Shown here one piece after another: positions 24,359 through 33,266 of a stretch of 64,000 bases of DNA (positions are counted from its first letter, which is position 1; each line of letters starts with the position of its first letter). The notes beneath the pieces were generated by a model. It searched no databases, had not been told where the DNA came from, and was given only the letters and a program-made list of their open reading frames with translations. This stretch comes from Spirosoma sp. (lineage in GTDB: Bacteria > Bacteroidota > Bacteroidia > Cytophagales > Spirosomataceae): the NCBI RefSeq assembly GCF_026391055.1, contig NZ_JAPLET010000031.1:248001-312000 (forward strand). Reading direction: 5' to 3'. The position numbers and the translations under genes are program-made.

Positions 24359-26896
24359 TTACCAGAACGCTACCAGATCGCCGGTTACGTTTTCGACTAC
24401 GTAATGTTTGCCAAACGACTGATCGCCGGGCTTAAACGCGATTTGTCCTTTTTTCCACGGATAGCCTGAGTTAGCGTACATATGCAGGTTCTGCTCGTTT
24501 ACCCCATCGTTAGGGTATATGCGGACGGTGGCGTTTTTCAGGCCCGTCAGGCGAATGCACCGCTTCATGTGTTTTACGCCCGAGGTCATTTCCTGACAAG
24601 ACACAATACCCTCGGGCTGGTCGATAAAAACCCGGCTTTCGCGGTGCCAGGCTTTGGGCATCGAATAGACCGAATACCCTTTGGCCAGTTCCGTTTCGTA
24701 GCCGGTCAGGATGGGTGCACCCTGCGGTAATTTGAACCGGTGGGTGATGGTAGTATTTGGGCAATAGCCGGAAAAGAAAAAGCCGTTGCTGCCCCGCGAA
24801 ATAGTGAGCACGGGATTCTTGACGGATGGGTTACGCTTGTCAACCCGGTAGTCGAGACCAAACTGGCTGAGCACATAGCGCATCAGCAGCGGCCCGGTAA
24901 AAAGTTGCTCCGGGTCATCGGGCGTCAGGAGTTTACCGCCAGTAAATTTGCTCGAATTGGTGCCGCGTACGTACGCCACTTTACCGCCTTTCCACTCGGG
25001 CTTTGCACGCGTCCAGACCACATCTCGCTGGCTCGTTCCCTGGGTAAGTTGAGCCAGCACATTTGTACCCGCATCGGCCCTGTTCTTTACCTGTGTTGCC
25101 ACGCCCCCACCCGAAAACAGGGCATTGTGAACCAGCTTGTCCGGGTATTTTTTTGTCAGTTCATCGAGCATAATTCTTGACTTAACCTGAAACTCGCCCT
25201 CAAGAGATTTGGTATTCTGGAGGTTCAGCAGCGTCAGAAAAGCGGCACCGGCATGGTCGGCGGGGCCGTAGACGAGAAGCTTACCACCACGCTGTACAAA
25301 GTCGATCAGCGTTTTTTCGAGCGATGAACCCGCTTCCGGTACAATAGACACCAGAATCGACTCGTTGAAGTACGCCGGTTTGCTTGCTACTATTTTTTGA
25401 AGTGAGCCGGTCGAGGTAATCGTGTTTAGCGGAAATCCGTTGTTGATAGCCTGTCGAATGAGCCAGTCACCGTAGTAGATTTCCGGGAGCCGATCGGGCT
25501 GTTTATACGCCCAGTCGTGGTATTCATCGAACGGATATACCCAGACCAGCGGCCCCGGTGCCGTAGGCGCATCGTACCGGGCTTTCAGAATGTGGGGCGT
25601 CACTTCGTCGGGTACCTGCGATGGCATTTCGCCGTACGAGTTATCGGCCGTCAGGAAATTCAGGTGGGTAGGCAGCCGAATTTCGCCCTTCGCGTTGATA
25701 CGCGCCACCGCCATAGGCAGGTAAATATCGTGGGGTTCCTGTCCGTAGCGGTCCAGCCACGGGCTGTTCACCCACCAGGGGTCGTGCGTGTAATACCGGA
25801 ACAGGTATCGTTCGTCGGGCAGCTCGGCCATCCGCGACATATAGCCGACCATCTCCAGCCCGAAATCCCCATCCAGCGCAGCCCAGGGCGAATTTGGGGG
25901 CGGAAGCATGTTGTACTTACCGTTGTAAATCTGCTTTAGATCAACGCCATCGCGGGCCAGATCGGCCCCGGTTGATAGGTTCGTACCTCGGGTTTGAATC
26001 TGAAACGTCGGGCATTCCTTGCGAAACAAGTTCCAGAAACCGGCAATCAGGGCTTTGGTGTTCGCTAGTTTTTCCGGTGCAAATGCTTTGCCGTTAAAGA
26101 TGGCCCCGGTAGATGACCAGCCCTCCACGCCAAAGCCGAAACCATTACTGAGCCAGATGTAATCGTAGCCCAGATCGGTGAGAAAATGCTGACTTTGCCG
26201 ACCCAGAAACGTACCAAAAGGCGTGTTGGCCGGAATGCCTTTGGGAAATCCGGCATAGGCCTCGGCGTCGGCGTTCAGGGTTGAGTAACAACTAACCATA
26301 GTCTTGTGGCCCATGGCATTACCCCCCAGAATTTCAGGGTGTTTTTTGTACTTAAACTCCGATTTGGCGAACTCCGGCCCCGGATCAAATGTGGCTCCAA
26401 TCAGAACCGGCTTCCCGGTTATGCGTTTGCCGGTTTCCTTCAGCGTCTGGATGATGAATTTCAAGTCACCATATGTAAAAGCGGGCGGATTTTCCATGTA
26501 AAGGTACGCGCGTTCGTGCAGCGACAGTTCTTTCGGTCCCGATCCCACCTCGTGCTCCGTATTGGGATTGCCAATGTAGCGCGCCCACTCCAGCGGCTGA
26601 TCCAGCTTCCCCTTATAATCCAGAATCTCCGACCCATCCGATGTCCAGAGCATGACAGAAACCGTGTCTGTATGCCTCAGCAGAGCCGACCACTGTGTGA
26701 ACAACTCGGTAGCTACCTGACGGATATAGGCCTTGTCGTTTTTCTTGAACGGCTTGAGTGAAGCCTCCAGGGTAATATTGTTAAAGGATTTACCCCGCAG
26801 CGTCGAGTTGTCCAGATTAGGCGTGTCGACGGTCGTTGTAAAGCCCAGCAAAGCCAGACTTAACAGGCAGAGAAAGGACAGGAATTGAGTACGCAT
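24359..26896 (-). CDS. large secreted protein of the SusCD locus, possible glycoside hydrolase
   Basis: I do not recognise the family. The open frame begins at 26947, but the ATG at 26896 starts a clear signal peptide (MRTQFLSFLCLLSLALLGF), so I take that start, giving 845 residues. The first about 450 residues have a TIM-barrel-like flavour with many aromatic and acidic patches (GYDYIWLSNGFGFGVEGW, FRYYTHDPWWVNSPWLDRYG, WVYPFDEYHDW). Residues about 510-570 resemble the glutamine-amidotransferase-like domain seen after the barrel in GH42-type enzymes (FVQRGGKLLVYGPADHAG). It directly follows SusD, the usual place for the locus-defining hydrolase or binding protein. Glycoside hydrolase function is inference. 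Confidence 0.65.
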   Translation of the reverse strand: MRTQFLSFLCLLSLALLGFTTTVDTPNLDNSTLRGKSFNNITLEASLKPFKKNDKAYIRQVATELFTQWSALLRHTDTVSVMLWTSDGSEILDYKGKLDQPLEWARYIGNPNTEHEVGSGPKELSLHERAYLYMENPPAFTYGDLKFIIQTLKETGKRITGKPVLIGATFDPGPEFAKSEFKYKKHPEILGGNAMGHKTMVSCYSTLNADAEAYAGFPKGIPANTPFGTFLGRQSQHFLTDLGYDYIWLSNGFGFGVEGWSSTGAIFNGKAFAPEKLANTKALIAGFWNLFRKECPTFQIQTRGTNLSTGADLARDGVDLKQIYNGKYNMLPPPNSPWAALDGDFGLEMVGYMSRMAELPDERYLFRYYTHDPWWVNSPWLDRYGQEPHDIYLPMAVARINAKGEIRLPTHLNFLTADNSYGEMPSQVPDEVTPHILKARYDAPTAPGPLVWVYPFDEYHDWAYKQPDRLPEIYYGDWLIRQAINNGFPLNTITSTGSLQKIVASKPAYFNESILVSIVPEAGSSLEKTLIDFVQRGGKLLVYGPADHAGAAFLTLLNLQNTKSLEGEFQVKSRIMLDELTKKYPDKLVHNALFSGGGVATQVKNRADAGTNVLAQLTQGTSQRDVVWTRAKPEWKGGKVAYVRGTNSSKFTGGKLLTPDDPEQLFTGPLLMRYVLSQFGLDYRVDKRNPSVKNPVLTISRGSNGFFFSGYCPNTTITHRFKLPQGAPILTGYETELAKGYSVYSMPKAWHRESRVFIDQPEGIVSCQEMTSGVKHMKRCIRLTGLKNATVRIYPNDGVNEQNLHMYANSGYPWKKGQIAFKPGDQSFGKHYVVENVTGDLVAFW

Positions 26897-26943
26897 GGAA
26901 TGAAAAGTTAAGATGTACCCATTGGCCGGGTCCATGGGTACGA

Positions 26944-28380
26944 TCAATATCCCGGATTTTGCTTCAGCGTTGGATTCAGGTCGATCTCGGCTTGCGGTAT
27001 GGGAAACAGCAACTCGAAATCCTGCACGGAAAAGTTTAGTTTCTGACTCGCATAATGCGCATTCAGCACCGTTTGCGCCCGCCCCGTTCGAACCAGATCG
27101 AACCAGCGATGGCCTTCGTACAGAAATTCGACACGCCGTTCCTGTTCCAGTGCCAGCCGTAAATCGGCCTGCGAGAGGCCCGACAAAGCAGACAGTTTAG
27201 CCCGTTGCCGTACCTGATTGAGAGAAGGGAGGGCATCGGCTGTTTTACCCTGTTCGTTCAGCGCTTCGGCATACATCAGCAGCGCATCGGCAAAGCGAAG
27301 AACAGTAAACGAGACACTGCCATCGCCCGGATCAACCGCTTTAAAGTCGACAAACTTTAACCCGTATCGGCTGTATGATTTCTTACCGCCAATCAACGAT
27401 ACCGAATCACTTACAGACGCGGGCTTGCGGGCATCACCCGTTTCGTAGGCTTTTAGAAGATCCAGCGTCGGCACGATGCGCCCTGCCCCCTGTGCATTAC
27501 CGGGAAAAATGGCCATGCTCGTAATGGCGGGGGTAAACAGCGCCGAGTAGTTGTTGCCCAGCGTTTGCCCGGACAGGTAAGCAACTTCCAGAATCGTTTC
27601 GGGCAGATTCGTATTCCCGTTGGTCGACAGCGTTTTATAATCGGCGACCAGCGAATACTGCTTGGCGTCAATGACTTCCTTCAATTTCGTAGCGGCCAGG
27701 TCGTAGCTTTTCTGTGTTAGATAAACCTTGCCCAGCAACGTTTTTACCGTCATCTGCGATGCTCTGGTTTTGTCTGTCACGGTCGTAGCGGGCAGCAGTG
27801 CTTCGGCGCTGGTCAGGTCCGAAACGATCAGTTTGTATACGTCCTCTTTGGGCTTCAGCGTTAGGTCGGCGGCTGCCACCTGCGCCGGGCTGGTGAACGT
27901 TTGTGTGGCGATGGGAACATTGCCGAACATCCGCACGAGATAGAAATAGCTGAACGCCCGCAGAAACTGGGCCTCACCTTTAATCCGATTCTTGACGGTC
28001 GGGTCGAAGGAGACGGCATCAATCCGGTTCAGAATGTTGCTGGACTGCGAGATGGTGTACAGGCAAGTGTTCCAGACCGACCGCACGTAGGCATTCGTTG
28101 CCGTGACGCCGTTCTGGTCAAGTTGCATCTCATCGGCCGAGGGCGACGACCACTGAATTTCGGCATTGTCGGTTGTCAGGTCGCCTACGTATTGGATGGT
28201 ACTGCTGCTGTAAAGGCCGCGCGTGGTGCTGTACACACCAACCAGCGCCGTCTCGAAATCATTTTGATTCTGGTAAAAACCCTGATCGCTGATCTGGTAA
28301 GCAGGTTTAAGGTTCAGGAAATCCTGACAGGATGATAATGTGGCTGCTACCGCTAGAATGGCCAGTATTCGCTTTTTCAT
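26944..28380 (-). CDS. SusD/RagB family glycan-binding lipoprotein
   Basis: 478 residues. Lipoprotein signal with the lipobox LSSC (Cys18), then QDFLNLKPAYQISDQGFY, the classic SusD N-terminus. TPR-like helices fill the N-terminal half, and the C-terminus EQERRVEFLYEGHRWFDLVR then LFPIPQAEIDLNPTLKQNPGY is diagnostic. It sits on the outside of the outer membrane as the lid of the SusC transporter and captures oligosaccharides. It lies 31 bases after SusC. Confidence 0.96.
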   Translation of the reverse strand: MKKRILAILAVAATLSSCQDFLNLKPAYQISDQGFYQNQNDFETALVGVYSTTRGLYSSSTIQYVGDLTTDNAEIQWSSPSADEMQLDQNGVTATNAYVRSVWNTCLYTISQSSNILNRIDAVSFDPTVKNRIKGEAQFLRAFSYFYLVRMFGNVPIATQTFTSPAQVAAADLTLKPKEDVYKLIVSDLTSAEALLPATTVTDKTRASQMTVKTLLGKVYLTQKSYDLAATKLKEVIDAKQYSLVADYKTLSTNGNTNLPETILEVAYLSGQTLGNNYSALFTPAITSMAIFPGNAQGAGRIVPTLDLLKAYETGDARKPASVSDSVSLIGGKKSYSRYGLKFVDFKAVDPGDGSVSFTVLRFADALLMYAEALNEQGKTADALPSLNQVRQRAKLSALSGLSQADLRLALEQERRVEFLYEGHRWFDLVRTGRAQTVLNAHYASQKLNFSVQDFELLFPIPQAEIDLNPTLKQNPGY

Positions 28381-28411
28381 GACAGTTAATGGGAGTTGAT
28401 CGATGGTCTGA

Positions 28412-31400
28412 TTAGAAAGTCACGCGCAGGCCGACGGTGTAGGTCCGTGGGTTTGGATACGAGAAGAAGTCAACGCCACTTTTGGCCAGATTATCGCCCC
28501 CGGTACTCCCCTCCGGGTCATAGCCCGGATACTTCGTAAACGTGTACAGGTTCGTGACATCCGCATAGATCGACAGGGCCTGAAGCTTCAGCTTGCTAAC
28601 CGCCGTTGATGGAAAGGTGTACGATAAATTGACATCCCGAATGCGGGTGAAAGACCCGTCGAACAGGTATTTGGTCGTTCCGGCACTGAACCCAAAAGCG
28701 TAGTCGTTCCGGATGGCGCGCGAATACAAGCCAGCACCCGGACTCTCCGGCGACTTCCAGCGGTCGGCCATAGCAGCCAGTTGGTTCTGCACCCCGGCCC
28801 CGTTCAGGTTGACCTCGCCCCCCTGAAAATAAACCTGGTTGCCGTAGGTGCCATTGAGGCTCACGCTCAGGGCGAAATTTTTGTAGGTAAAGCGGTTGCC
28901 CAGCCCCCAGGTAAACCGAGGCCAGGGATTGCCGACAATGGTTCTGTCCGACGTGTTGATGGTGCCATTGCCGTCGGCATCCTCGTACTTATAATCACCC
29001 GGCTGCACGCGTGGGTTTTGCTTCGGGCTGTTGTTGACCTCCTCTTGGGTCTGGAAAACGCCCAGAATGTTGAGCAGCCGGAAGCTGGAAATGGGGTAGC
29101 CAACCTGCGCCACCTGGTAATCGGACGTAACGATGCGGGCTGCGTTTGAATTGAGCGCCAGCACTTTGTTGCGGTTCCAGCTAATGTTAAAGTCCGTATT
29201 CCACTGGAATGGCCCTTTACCGATGTTCTGCGAATTAACCGTTAGTTCGATCCCCTTATTTTCTACTTCACCGATGTTCTGCACCGAACTGCCAAAGCCC
29301 GAAGCCGAGGGAAGGGTCACGTTGAGCAGCAGGTTCTTTTTATAAGCCTGGTAGGCATCAACGGTAAATGACAGGCGGTTTTGGAATAGCGACAGATCGA
29401 CGCCCACATTGCTCTGTACCGATTGCTCCCAAGTCAGTTCGTCGTTGGCTAAGCTGGTCGGGATAATCCCCGATACGATCTGGCCGTTTGCCACCGTTCG
29501 GGCCACGCCCAGCAAGCCCTGGGTAGCATAGTTGGGTATCAGGTTGTTGCCCGAAATACCATAACTGGCCCTGATTTTTAAATCGCTGATGAAGCTGGCC
29601 GACTTCATGAAGGGTTCATCCGACAGGCGGTAGGCGGCCGAAATCGACGGGAACGTTCCCCACCGGTTCTTCGAGCCAAAGCGCGAGCTGCCATCTTTCC
29701 GAATGGTTGCCGTAAGCAGATATTTACCGTTGTAGGTGTAATTTACCCTGGCCAGCCACGACATTATGGCCCATTCGCTAATGTAGTTCGTTCCCGTCGA
29801 AACGGTCCCTGCGGCCAGGAAAGGCACATAATCGGTCGAGAAGCCGGTAGCTCCGGCCTGCAGAACCTCGTCCGAATTTTTCTGGATGGTGTAGCCTGCC
29901 AGCGCATCAATGTCGTGTTTGCCGCCAAACTTATGCCGGTAGTTAATGGTGTTTTCGTTCAGCCAGTTCAGGCTTTTGACTTCGGTCGATGCGGCAGTAG
30001 CGGCACCCGTTCGGCTGGTCGCCAGCCCTACTTTCGACGACTTCCACAGTCGGGTTACGTTATTGGAGTAGTTCACCCCGATGGACGTTTTCAGGACAAG
30101 CCCCGGTGCCAGTTCAAATTGCAGGTAGTTATTCGTGAATACGTTGGTGTTGTTGCGCTTATCCGAAAATTCGGCGGCAATGATCAACGGATTTTCGACT
30201 GGAATACCCGTTGGACTGGAAAATTCGGAATAGGGCGTGCCGTCGGGATTGGTGACCGGGATGGTCGGGTCGCTGGCGAGTGCCGCCGAAATCAGGCCTC
30301 GGTATTGAAGGTGGCCCTCCGCTCTGGCAAAATTACCGTATGAGTGAGCACCCGAAAACGACGCGCCGATCTTTAGCCGGGGGGTAAGTTGGGCATCAAT
30401 GTTGGTGCGCAGGGTAAACTTGTTGAAATCCGACCCGATGATGATGCCTTTCTGGTTGAAAAAGCCACCGGAAACGTAATAGCTAACGTCCCGGCTCGTA
30501 CCGCTGGCCGACAACTGGTAATTCTGAACCATCCCTTTCCGGAAGATCACATCCTGCCAGTCGGTTCCGTAACCGGCATCGGCAAACTGACCGGGGTTAC
30601 GAAACTCGGGCTTCACCTGTGTAGCTGTGCTCCGAACGCTATTTGGATCGGTTGCTTTACCGCCCCCAAATACCCAGGCATTGTCGCGCCCTTCGGCAAC
30701 AAATTCGGCATACTGGCGGGGCGTCAGCAGCTTCATTTTGCGGGCCAGTTCCTGCATACCCGTCGAGTGCTCGAAACTAATGGTGGGTTTACCGAGCTTG
30801 CCCCGTTTAGTGGTTATAATAATAACCCCGTTAGAACCCCGTGAACCGTAAATAGCCGTGGCCGACGCATCCTTCAGCACCTGAATCGACTCAATATCGG
30901 CGGGGTTGATGATGCTGAGCGGATTGATCCGGTTGGTCGAACTGCTGCTGGCGAGCCCGCTGGCCGTATAGGAGTTGGCGCCAAAACTGCTCAGATCCGA
31001 GCCGCCCCCGCCGGTACCAATAGCGTATCCATCCACAACATAAAGCGGTGAGTTACCGCCCGTAATGGAGCTGATTCCCCGAATAATCACGTTGACATTA
31101 CCGCCCGGCGCGCCCGAGGTTTGGGTGATCTGTACGCCCGCCACTTTGCCCTGCATCATCTGGTCGACGCTCGTTGCCGAGGGCACCGGCACCAGGTCTT
31201 TGCTGGTCAGGTTGACGATGGAGCCCGTCAGGTCTTTTTTACGCTGGGTACCATAACCCACTACAACCACGTCCTGCAACTGCTGCTGGTCGGTTTTCAG
31301 CGCGATGGTCAAATTAGTACGCGGCTGGCCGTTACCGTTACCGACGGGCAGTTCCTGGGGGGCGTACCCGATAAAGCTGATGACCAGGGTCGCATTGGCC

Positions 31401-31627
31401 GATACGTTTAGTTTGAACGTGCCGTTCACATCTGTAGTCGTGCCATTGGTGGTTCCTTTCTCGGTAACGGTGGCCCCAACCAGGGCTTCGCCATCTTCAT
31501 CGGCAGTGATTTTACCACTCACCAGCCCTTTAGCTGATTGGGCAGACACACTATGGGCAATGGTTAATACGCTTAACATACTCCCAATGACCAGGAGCCG
31601 AAGCCGATGGAATAAAAAGTGATTCAT
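28412..31627 (-). CDS. SusC/RagA family TonB-dependent outer-membrane transporter
   Basis: 1071 residues, normal length. Signal peptide through about residue 29 (SVSAQ), then a carboxypeptidase-regulatory-like domain (GKITADEDGEALVGATV). The SusC signature GYGTQRKKDLTGSI precedes the plug domain (GVQITQTSGAPGGNVNVIIRG, then YVVDG, and SATAIYGSRGSNGVIIITTK). The remaining about 800 residues form the 22-strand barrel, ending in RTYTVGLRVTF with a terminal Phe. It imports oligosaccharides across the outer membrane using TonB energy and pairs with the SusD downstream. It is 33 bases after the isomerase, in the same transcript. Confidence 0.96.
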   Translation of the reverse strand: MNHFLFHRLRLLVIGSMLSVLTIAHSVSAQSAKGLVSGKITADEDGEALVGATVTEKGTTNGTTTDVNGTFKLNVSANATLVISFIGYAPQELPVGNGNGQPRTNLTIALKTDQQQLQDVVVVGYGTQRKKDLTGSIVNLTSKDLVPVPSATSVDQMMQGKVAGVQITQTSGAPGGNVNVIIRGISSITGGNSPLYVVDGYAIGTGGGGSDLSSFGANSYTASGLASSSSTNRINPLSIINPADIESIQVLKDASATAIYGSRGSNGVIIITTKRGKLGKPTISFEHSTGMQELARKMKLLTPRQYAEFVAEGRDNAWVFGGGKATDPNSVRSTATQVKPEFRNPGQFADAGYGTDWQDVIFRKGMVQNYQLSASGTSRDVSYYVSGGFFNQKGIIIGSDFNKFTLRTNIDAQLTPRLKIGASFSGAHSYGNFARAEGHLQYRGLISAALASDPTIPVTNPDGTPYSEFSSPTGIPVENPLIIAAEFSDKRNNTNVFTNNYLQFELAPGLVLKTSIGVNYSNNVTRLWKSSKVGLATSRTGAATAASTEVKSLNWLNENTINYRHKFGGKHDIDALAGYTIQKNSDEVLQAGATGFSTDYVPFLAAGTVSTGTNYISEWAIMSWLARVNYTYNGKYLLTATIRKDGSSRFGSKNRWGTFPSISAAYRLSDEPFMKSASFISDLKIRASYGISGNNLIPNYATQGLLGVARTVANGQIVSGIIPTSLANDELTWEQSVQSNVGVDLSLFQNRLSFTVDAYQAYKKNLLLNVTLPSASGFGSSVQNIGEVENKGIELTVNSQNIGKGPFQWNTDFNISWNRNKVLALNSNAARIVTSDYQVAQVGYPISSFRLLNILGVFQTQEEVNNSPKQNPRVQPGDYKYEDADGNGTINTSDRTIVGNPWPRFTWGLGNRFTYKNFALSVSLNGTYGNQVYFQGGEVNLNGAGVQNQLAAMADRWKSPESPGAGLYSRAIRNDYAFGFSAGTTKYLFDGSFTRIRDVNLSYTFPSTAVSKLKLQALSIYADVTNLYTFTKYPGYDPEGSTGGDNLAKSGVDFFSYPNPRTYTVGLRVTF

Positions 31628-31660
31628 GGGAAAGAGGTAGAGTTTAAAAGTGATAAGTTG

Positions 31661-33157
31661 TTAATCCTTGATAATGACGGATTCGATTTTGAGGTAGTCG
31701 GCAATCTTTCGGATCGACTCGGCATGGTGACCGATGCCGAGTGCAAAATGGTGGGTTGGCCCTTCCTGAATCCAGCGCTTGAGGAACGTCCGGACGTCGG
31801 GTTTGAAAAAGCCCCGGGTATTGGTATTACCCGTTGGTGGAATAGGCCCGGCAATAGATTCGCCTTCGGCAATGACAAATTTCATCTTGCCCTCGTAGGT
31901 AGAGCTGATGCTAAGCATGGTGATGGGGCCTTCCTTGATCTTGAATTCGACACCGGCGCCGAAGCCGGGTTTGCCGTGGTATTTTTTCAGACTCCGCAGC
32001 ACCGGCTGCCCTTCGGCAATGGCAATGTTGTGCGGCCCATCGTGGCCAACGAGCACAAAATCCTCCCTGAAATCGACCGGGTGAAACTCGGCGAAGCTGC
32101 CGCCAATACCCAGCCGTTCCATAATGAGCATGGCAATACAGGTTTTCAGATCCGATTCGCCACACATGGGAAAGCCCGCGCCCTGAAGCAGTGAATTACC
32201 GACAATCAGGTTCGACATGACAACCCGCGTGTCGCTGCCATCTGGCCCATCGTAGTAATAGGCCAGCCCGTCCAGCTTTTTGGCTTTAATGAACCGTTCG
32301 AGCGCTACAGCCGCCTGAGCCGCAATGTGCAGATCAGAGTCCCGCAGTTTCTCCGAGATCGGGTCAGAGACCGGGTCGGGGGTATCAAAAAAAGCCAGGA
32401 TACGCTCTTTAACGGCATTGATTTCGGCCTCTGTCGCCTGCTGGTACTGCGTAACGATTTCGTGCGCTTCGCACTGAACGATGTGGGCTCCGAAATGAGC
32501 CGTCAGCATGGTCGAGTCGGAGTGCATATCGAGCATGGCTTCGATGGGGTGTCCGATATGCCCGATCTTAGCCGTCTTTAAATCGTGCAGTACGGCAGCA
32601 ATCCGGCAGTACTCCTCAATCTCGGCATCGGCAGCGGGGTCGTCGTACAACGTGCCGATAATCATCTGCGGCACCTTTTTTCCCATTCGAACCGCTACCC
32701 CGGCAAACTCCGGCAACGAACAGATATCGTCATTGTATAGCTGAAGATAAGTCGACGCCTGGCTGTAATTCATGGCCTTGTCGGGCTGAAGAGCCACCAA
32801 CACAATGGGAATGTCGACGCTTTTGATAATGATGCCGAACGTGCTGGACGTAGCATAGGTCAGCATATCGCAGAAAATCAGGTCCAGATTGGCCCCGTTG
32901 AGTTTCGGGACAAGCTCATAAGCTTTCGTGACATCGTCAATTAACCCGAAGTCGACGACTTCTACGGCCCCCATCGATTCAACTTTGTCGATAAAAACGG
33001 CCTGTTTCTTCAGCAGATCATCCAGCAAACCGTCGAACTGACTCCAGTATTTGAAGTAACCAACGCCAAACACCCCGATTCGGGCGGTCGTTGGTTTTCG
33101 TTTGACAAATACGGCCTGAGTGGGCTGGACTACTCCATTTGGTGATAAGTTCTGCAT
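31661..33157 (-). CDS. L-arabinose/L-fucose isomerase-like sugar isomerase
   Basis: 498 residues, the length of L-arabinose isomerase, to whose superfamily it belongs. The N-terminal Rossmann-like domain starts GVFGVGYFKYWSQFDGL. The metal-site pattern of the superfamily is visible as Glu in MCGESDLKT, Glu in FAEFHPVDF, His in VGHDGPHN and a late His in GIGHHAESI. Such enzymes convert aldoses to ketoses (L-arabinose to L-ribulose, L-fucose to L-fuculose) in the cytoplasm. It is the first gene of the isomerase-SusC-SusD transcript and carries an operator upstream. No partner kinase or aldolase is nearby, so the substrate cannot be fixed. Confidence 0.75.
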   Translation of the reverse strand: MQNLSPNGVVQPTQAVFVKRKPTTARIGVFGVGYFKYWSQFDGLLDDLLKKQAVFIDKVESMGAVEVVDFGLIDDVTKAYELVPKLNGANLDLIFCDMLTYATSSTFGIIIKSVDIPIVLVALQPDKAMNYSQASTYLQLYNDDICSLPEFAGVAVRMGKKVPQMIIGTLYDDPAADAEIEEYCRIAAVLHDLKTAKIGHIGHPIEAMLDMHSDSTMLTAHFGAHIVQCEAHEIVTQYQQATEAEINAVKERILAFFDTPDPVSDPISEKLRDSDLHIAAQAAVALERFIKAKKLDGLAYYYDGPDGSDTRVVMSNLIVGNSLLQGAGFPMCGESDLKTCIAMLIMERLGIGGSFAEFHPVDFREDFVLVGHDGPHNIAIAEGQPVLRSLKKYHGKPGFGAGVEFKIKEGPITMLSISSTYEGKMKFVIAEGESIAGPIPPTGNTNTRGFFKPDVRTFLKRWIQEGPTHHFALGIGHHAESIRKIADYLKIESVIIKD

Positions 33158-33185
33158 AATTTAGAGTTTATGTATTTGTGCAGTT

Positions 33186-33203
33186 TAGTTAGTGCACTAA
33201 GTT
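33186..33203 (-). promoter_or_regulatory. operator upstream of the isomerase-SusCD operon
   Basis: The 18-bp site reads TAGTTAGTGCACTAAGTT on the plus strand, with a perfect 12-bp palindrome TTAGTGCACTAA at 33189-33200. It lies 29-46 bases upstream of the isomerase ATG. The same pattern (AACTTA-NNGCNN-TAAGTT) recurs before the transporter gene at 34532. I see no clean TAnnTTTG promoter box near this copy. Confidence 0.7.
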
Positions 33204-33266
33204 GGATTGACTACTTGTTTCCGTATTGACAGAGTCACTCACAGGAACGCTCATGTCAACGCTGGT

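Noticed and set aside
26897..26947. Upstream start for the 862-codon protein
   Set aside because: The 17 extra residues precede an intact signal peptide, and the start overlaps the SusD stop region.
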